A stretch of 64,000 bases of DNA from the NCBI RefSeq assembly GCF_002234615.1, contig NZ_NMQW01000005.1:108293-172292 (forward strand), written 5' to 3'. Made by a program: the position numbers and the translations under genes. The notes below the pieces were generated by a model. It did no database searches, was not told the origin of the DNA, and saw only the letters and a program-made list of their open reading frames with translations. The first letter of the stretch is position 1. Each line of letters begins with the position of its first letter. This DNA comes from Paenibacillus rigui. Lineage in GTDB: Bacteria; Bacillota; Bacilli; Paenibacillales; NBRC-103111. Positions 62,636 through 64,000 of the stretch are shown piece after piece.

Positions 62636-63708
62636 GCTCCGACCTCCTGTTTGTTTCTTTCCAGCGAATCCCATATGCCCCATAAGTACATGATCCCGAG
62701 TGCCCGGTCGTACAGACCGTAGCCCGCCCGGCATTGTTCATCCCAAATATGCCTTCCGTGATCCGGTCTTGCATAGCCTTGAAAACCGCTTTCGTGATAA
62801 GCCTGAACAATGCCGCATATATCTACCGTCCCGTCGGCTGCGCGGTGCGAGGTTTCGATGAAATCCCCGTTCTCGTATACCCGGACATTCCGGATATGGG
62901 CAAACGGAATCCGGTCCGCAAACTCCCGAACCATTCCCACGATGTCATTGCGGGGGTTGGCGCCAAGGGAGCCGCTGCACAACGTTATTCCATTGGATGG
63001 ACTATCCACCAGCTTCAATAATCTGCGAAGGTTCTCCTGACTCGTCATGATGCGCGGCAGCCCGAAGATCGGCCAAGGCGGATCATCCGGGTGGATGGCC
63101 AGCTTGATGTCATTGGCTTCTGCAACCGGGATGACCTGCTCCAGGAAATATTGGAGATTGCTCCATAAATCCTCTTCCGTAACGTTCTTATAAGCCTCAA
63201 ACAAGGAGGACAAATGCTTTAGCCGCTCCGGCTCCCACCCCGGCATCGTAAAGTCGGGATTATCGCTTATTTTCCGGACGAGCTCCATCGGATCCATGTC
63301 ATCGACTTTCGCTTTCTCATAAAAGAGTGCCGTGGAGCCGTCTTCCAGCCGATGGAATAAATCAGTCCGGATCCAATCGAAAACCGGCATAAAATTGTAG
63401 CAGATGACTTTCGCTCCAACCTTGGCTACCTTCTCGATCGTCTTCTTGTAGTTCTCGATGTACTTATCCCGGGAAGGCAGGCCCAGCTTAATGTCCTCGT
63501 GAATATTTACACTCTCGACCACTTCGAGATGAAAGCCGTGAGCATCGGCCTTGCTCTTGTAGTCAAGGATTTTATCCATCGGCCATTCCTCGCCTGCAGG
63601 CACATCATGAAGCGCCCATACGATCCCTTCCACTCCGGGAATCTGTTTAATTTGCTGCAGGGTGACGGTGTCGTTGCCCTCCCCATACCAGCGGAACACC
63701 ATTTTCAT
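62632..63708 (-). CDS. uxuA: D-mannonate dehydratase
   Basis: 358 residues with the family start [14 protein letters not shown] and the conserved [27 protein letters not shown] and [18 protein letters not shown] blocks. It converts D-mannonate to 2-keto-3-deoxygluconate in hexuronate catabolism and thus matches the pectate lyase encoded near the start of the window. First structural gene of the operon. Confidence 0.97.
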   Translation of the reverse strand: MKMVFRWYGEGNDTVTLQQIKQIPGVEGIVWALHDVPAGEEWPMDKILDYKSKADAHGFHLEVVESVNIHEDIKLGLPSRDKYIENYKKTIEKVAKVGAKVICYNFMPVFDWIRTDLFHRLEDGSTALFYEKAKVDDMDPMELVRKISDNPDFTMPGWEPERLKHLSSLFEAYKNVTEEDLWSNLQYFLEQVIPVAEANDIKLAIHPDDPPWPIFGLPRIMTSQENLRRLLKLVDSPSNGITLCSGSLGANPRNDIVGMVREFADRIPFAHIRNVRVYENGDFIETSHRAADGTVDICGIVQAYHESGFQGYARPDHGRHIWDEQCRAGYGLYDRALGIMYLWGIWDSLERNKQEVGA

Positions 63709-63744
63709 AAGCTAATCTCCCCACCTTACTTATTTGATTAGTAT

Positions 63745-63760
63745 AACTAGTATACCAGTT
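63745..63760. promoter_or_regulatory. UxuR/FadR-type operator in the uxuA promoter
   Basis: AACTAGTATACCAGTT is a 16-bp palindrome with one mismatched pair (AACT-N-GTATAC-N-AGTT), a typical GntR/FCD operator core GTATAC. On the minus strand it lies between a weak -35 (TTAAAC) and TATACT at -10, 40-60 bp before uxuA. Confidence 0.65.
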
Positions 63761-63833
63761 AAGGTTTAACGACTTCACCGCCCTTCCACAGGACGGCTTG
63801 CGTTATTTCGGATCAATTTAACGTTAAGGCATG

Positions 63834-64000
63834 CTAAGCCTTAAAATAGGATGCATGGGTTTGCAGCAGCTGCTCCTTCTCCATGATTACCCTCTCCAAG
63901 TGCTCCCTTAGCACCCTTTCGGCCTTGTCCGGATCCTTCTCTTTGATTGCATGCACGATCTCCTGATGCTGGGCAAGAATGATCTGCCAATCATGATTGG
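63834..64000 (-). CDS. C-terminal part of a GntR/FCD-type regulator (5' end outside the window)
   Basis: The last 55 codons are visible (Q-H-Q-E-I-V-H-A-I, PDKAERVLREHLERV, ending in SYFKA). This is the C-terminal helix pair of an FCD ligand-binding domain, including the His of QHQEIV that binds metal. The gene lies 125 bp upstream of uxuA in the same direction, with the palindromic operator in the gap, so it is probably the hexuronate repressor of this operon. Confidence 0.85.
   Translation of the reverse strand, partial: NHDWQIILAQHQEIVHAIKEKDPDKAERVLREHLERVIMEKEQLLQTHASYFKA

Overview
The window is about 64 kb of a Gram-positive chromosome. Moderate GC, strong AGGAGG-type ribosome binding sites, frequent TTG/GTG starts, lipoprotein signal peptides, CcpA/Crh-type features and a cargo dominated by sugar uptake and catabolism all suggest a Paenibacillus-like member of the Bacillales. 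This is inference from gene content; no rRNA is present. I see no phage, CRISPR array, tRNA or rRNA.

Layout. 1-5.3 kb: a large double-domain membrane glycosyltransferase and a secreted PL9-type pectate lyase. 6.0-11.3 kb: a plus-strand group (NMT1/THI5-like binding lipoprotein, amidohydrolase, GntR, nucleoside hydrolase, LysR) that looks like base/nucleoside salvage. 11.5-17.8 kb: trxB, then a minus-strand type III polyketide synthase operon (PKS, methyltransferase, flavoprotein, MMPL exporter). 18-22 kb: a Rieske-tailed flavoprotein, a DUF2264 protein and a Crh-like HPr-domain protein. 22-28.5 kb: a tripartite tricarboxylate transporter operon (tctC-tctB-tctA) with a terC gene, a catabolite-repression (cre) site, and a divergent CitAB-type two-component system. 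28.7-35.5 kb: serine hydrolase, Lrp regulator, MFS pump, phasin plus ABC1/UbiB kinase, radical SAM protein.

35.6-43 kb: a rhamnose-type ABC importer with two complete double-domain ATPases, split by a terminator and headed by a DeoR regulator; both upstream regions share a putative operator. 43.4-44.5 kb: VOC and HAD proteins. 44.8-49.5 kb: a sulfonate-type ABC importer whose operon also encodes a fumarate-reductase-like flavoprotein and a two-cluster ferredoxin, with a structured leader. 49.9-53.9 kb: four sugar-acid catabolic genes including a degenerate SDR beside a canonical SDR. 54-58 kb: DUF4272, GNAT, small proteins and a DHA2 drug pump. 58-64 kb: AraC regulator and a uronate operon (GntR, uxuA, uxuB, two Gfo/Idh/MocA dehydrogenases).

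The most distinctive non-coding feature is a family of about 172-bp palindromic elements with 15-bp terminal inverted repeats, present three times and always between convergent genes. One copy has a 9-bp target duplication and sits in the loop of a transcription terminator. A second, unrelated palindromic element with 20-bp perfect arms, and a 27-bp repeat that twice precedes a terminator hairpin, are also present. The strongest candidates for an undescribed metabolic system are the flavoprotein/ferredoxin sulfonate operon and the SDR/SDR/enolase/RraA cluster.
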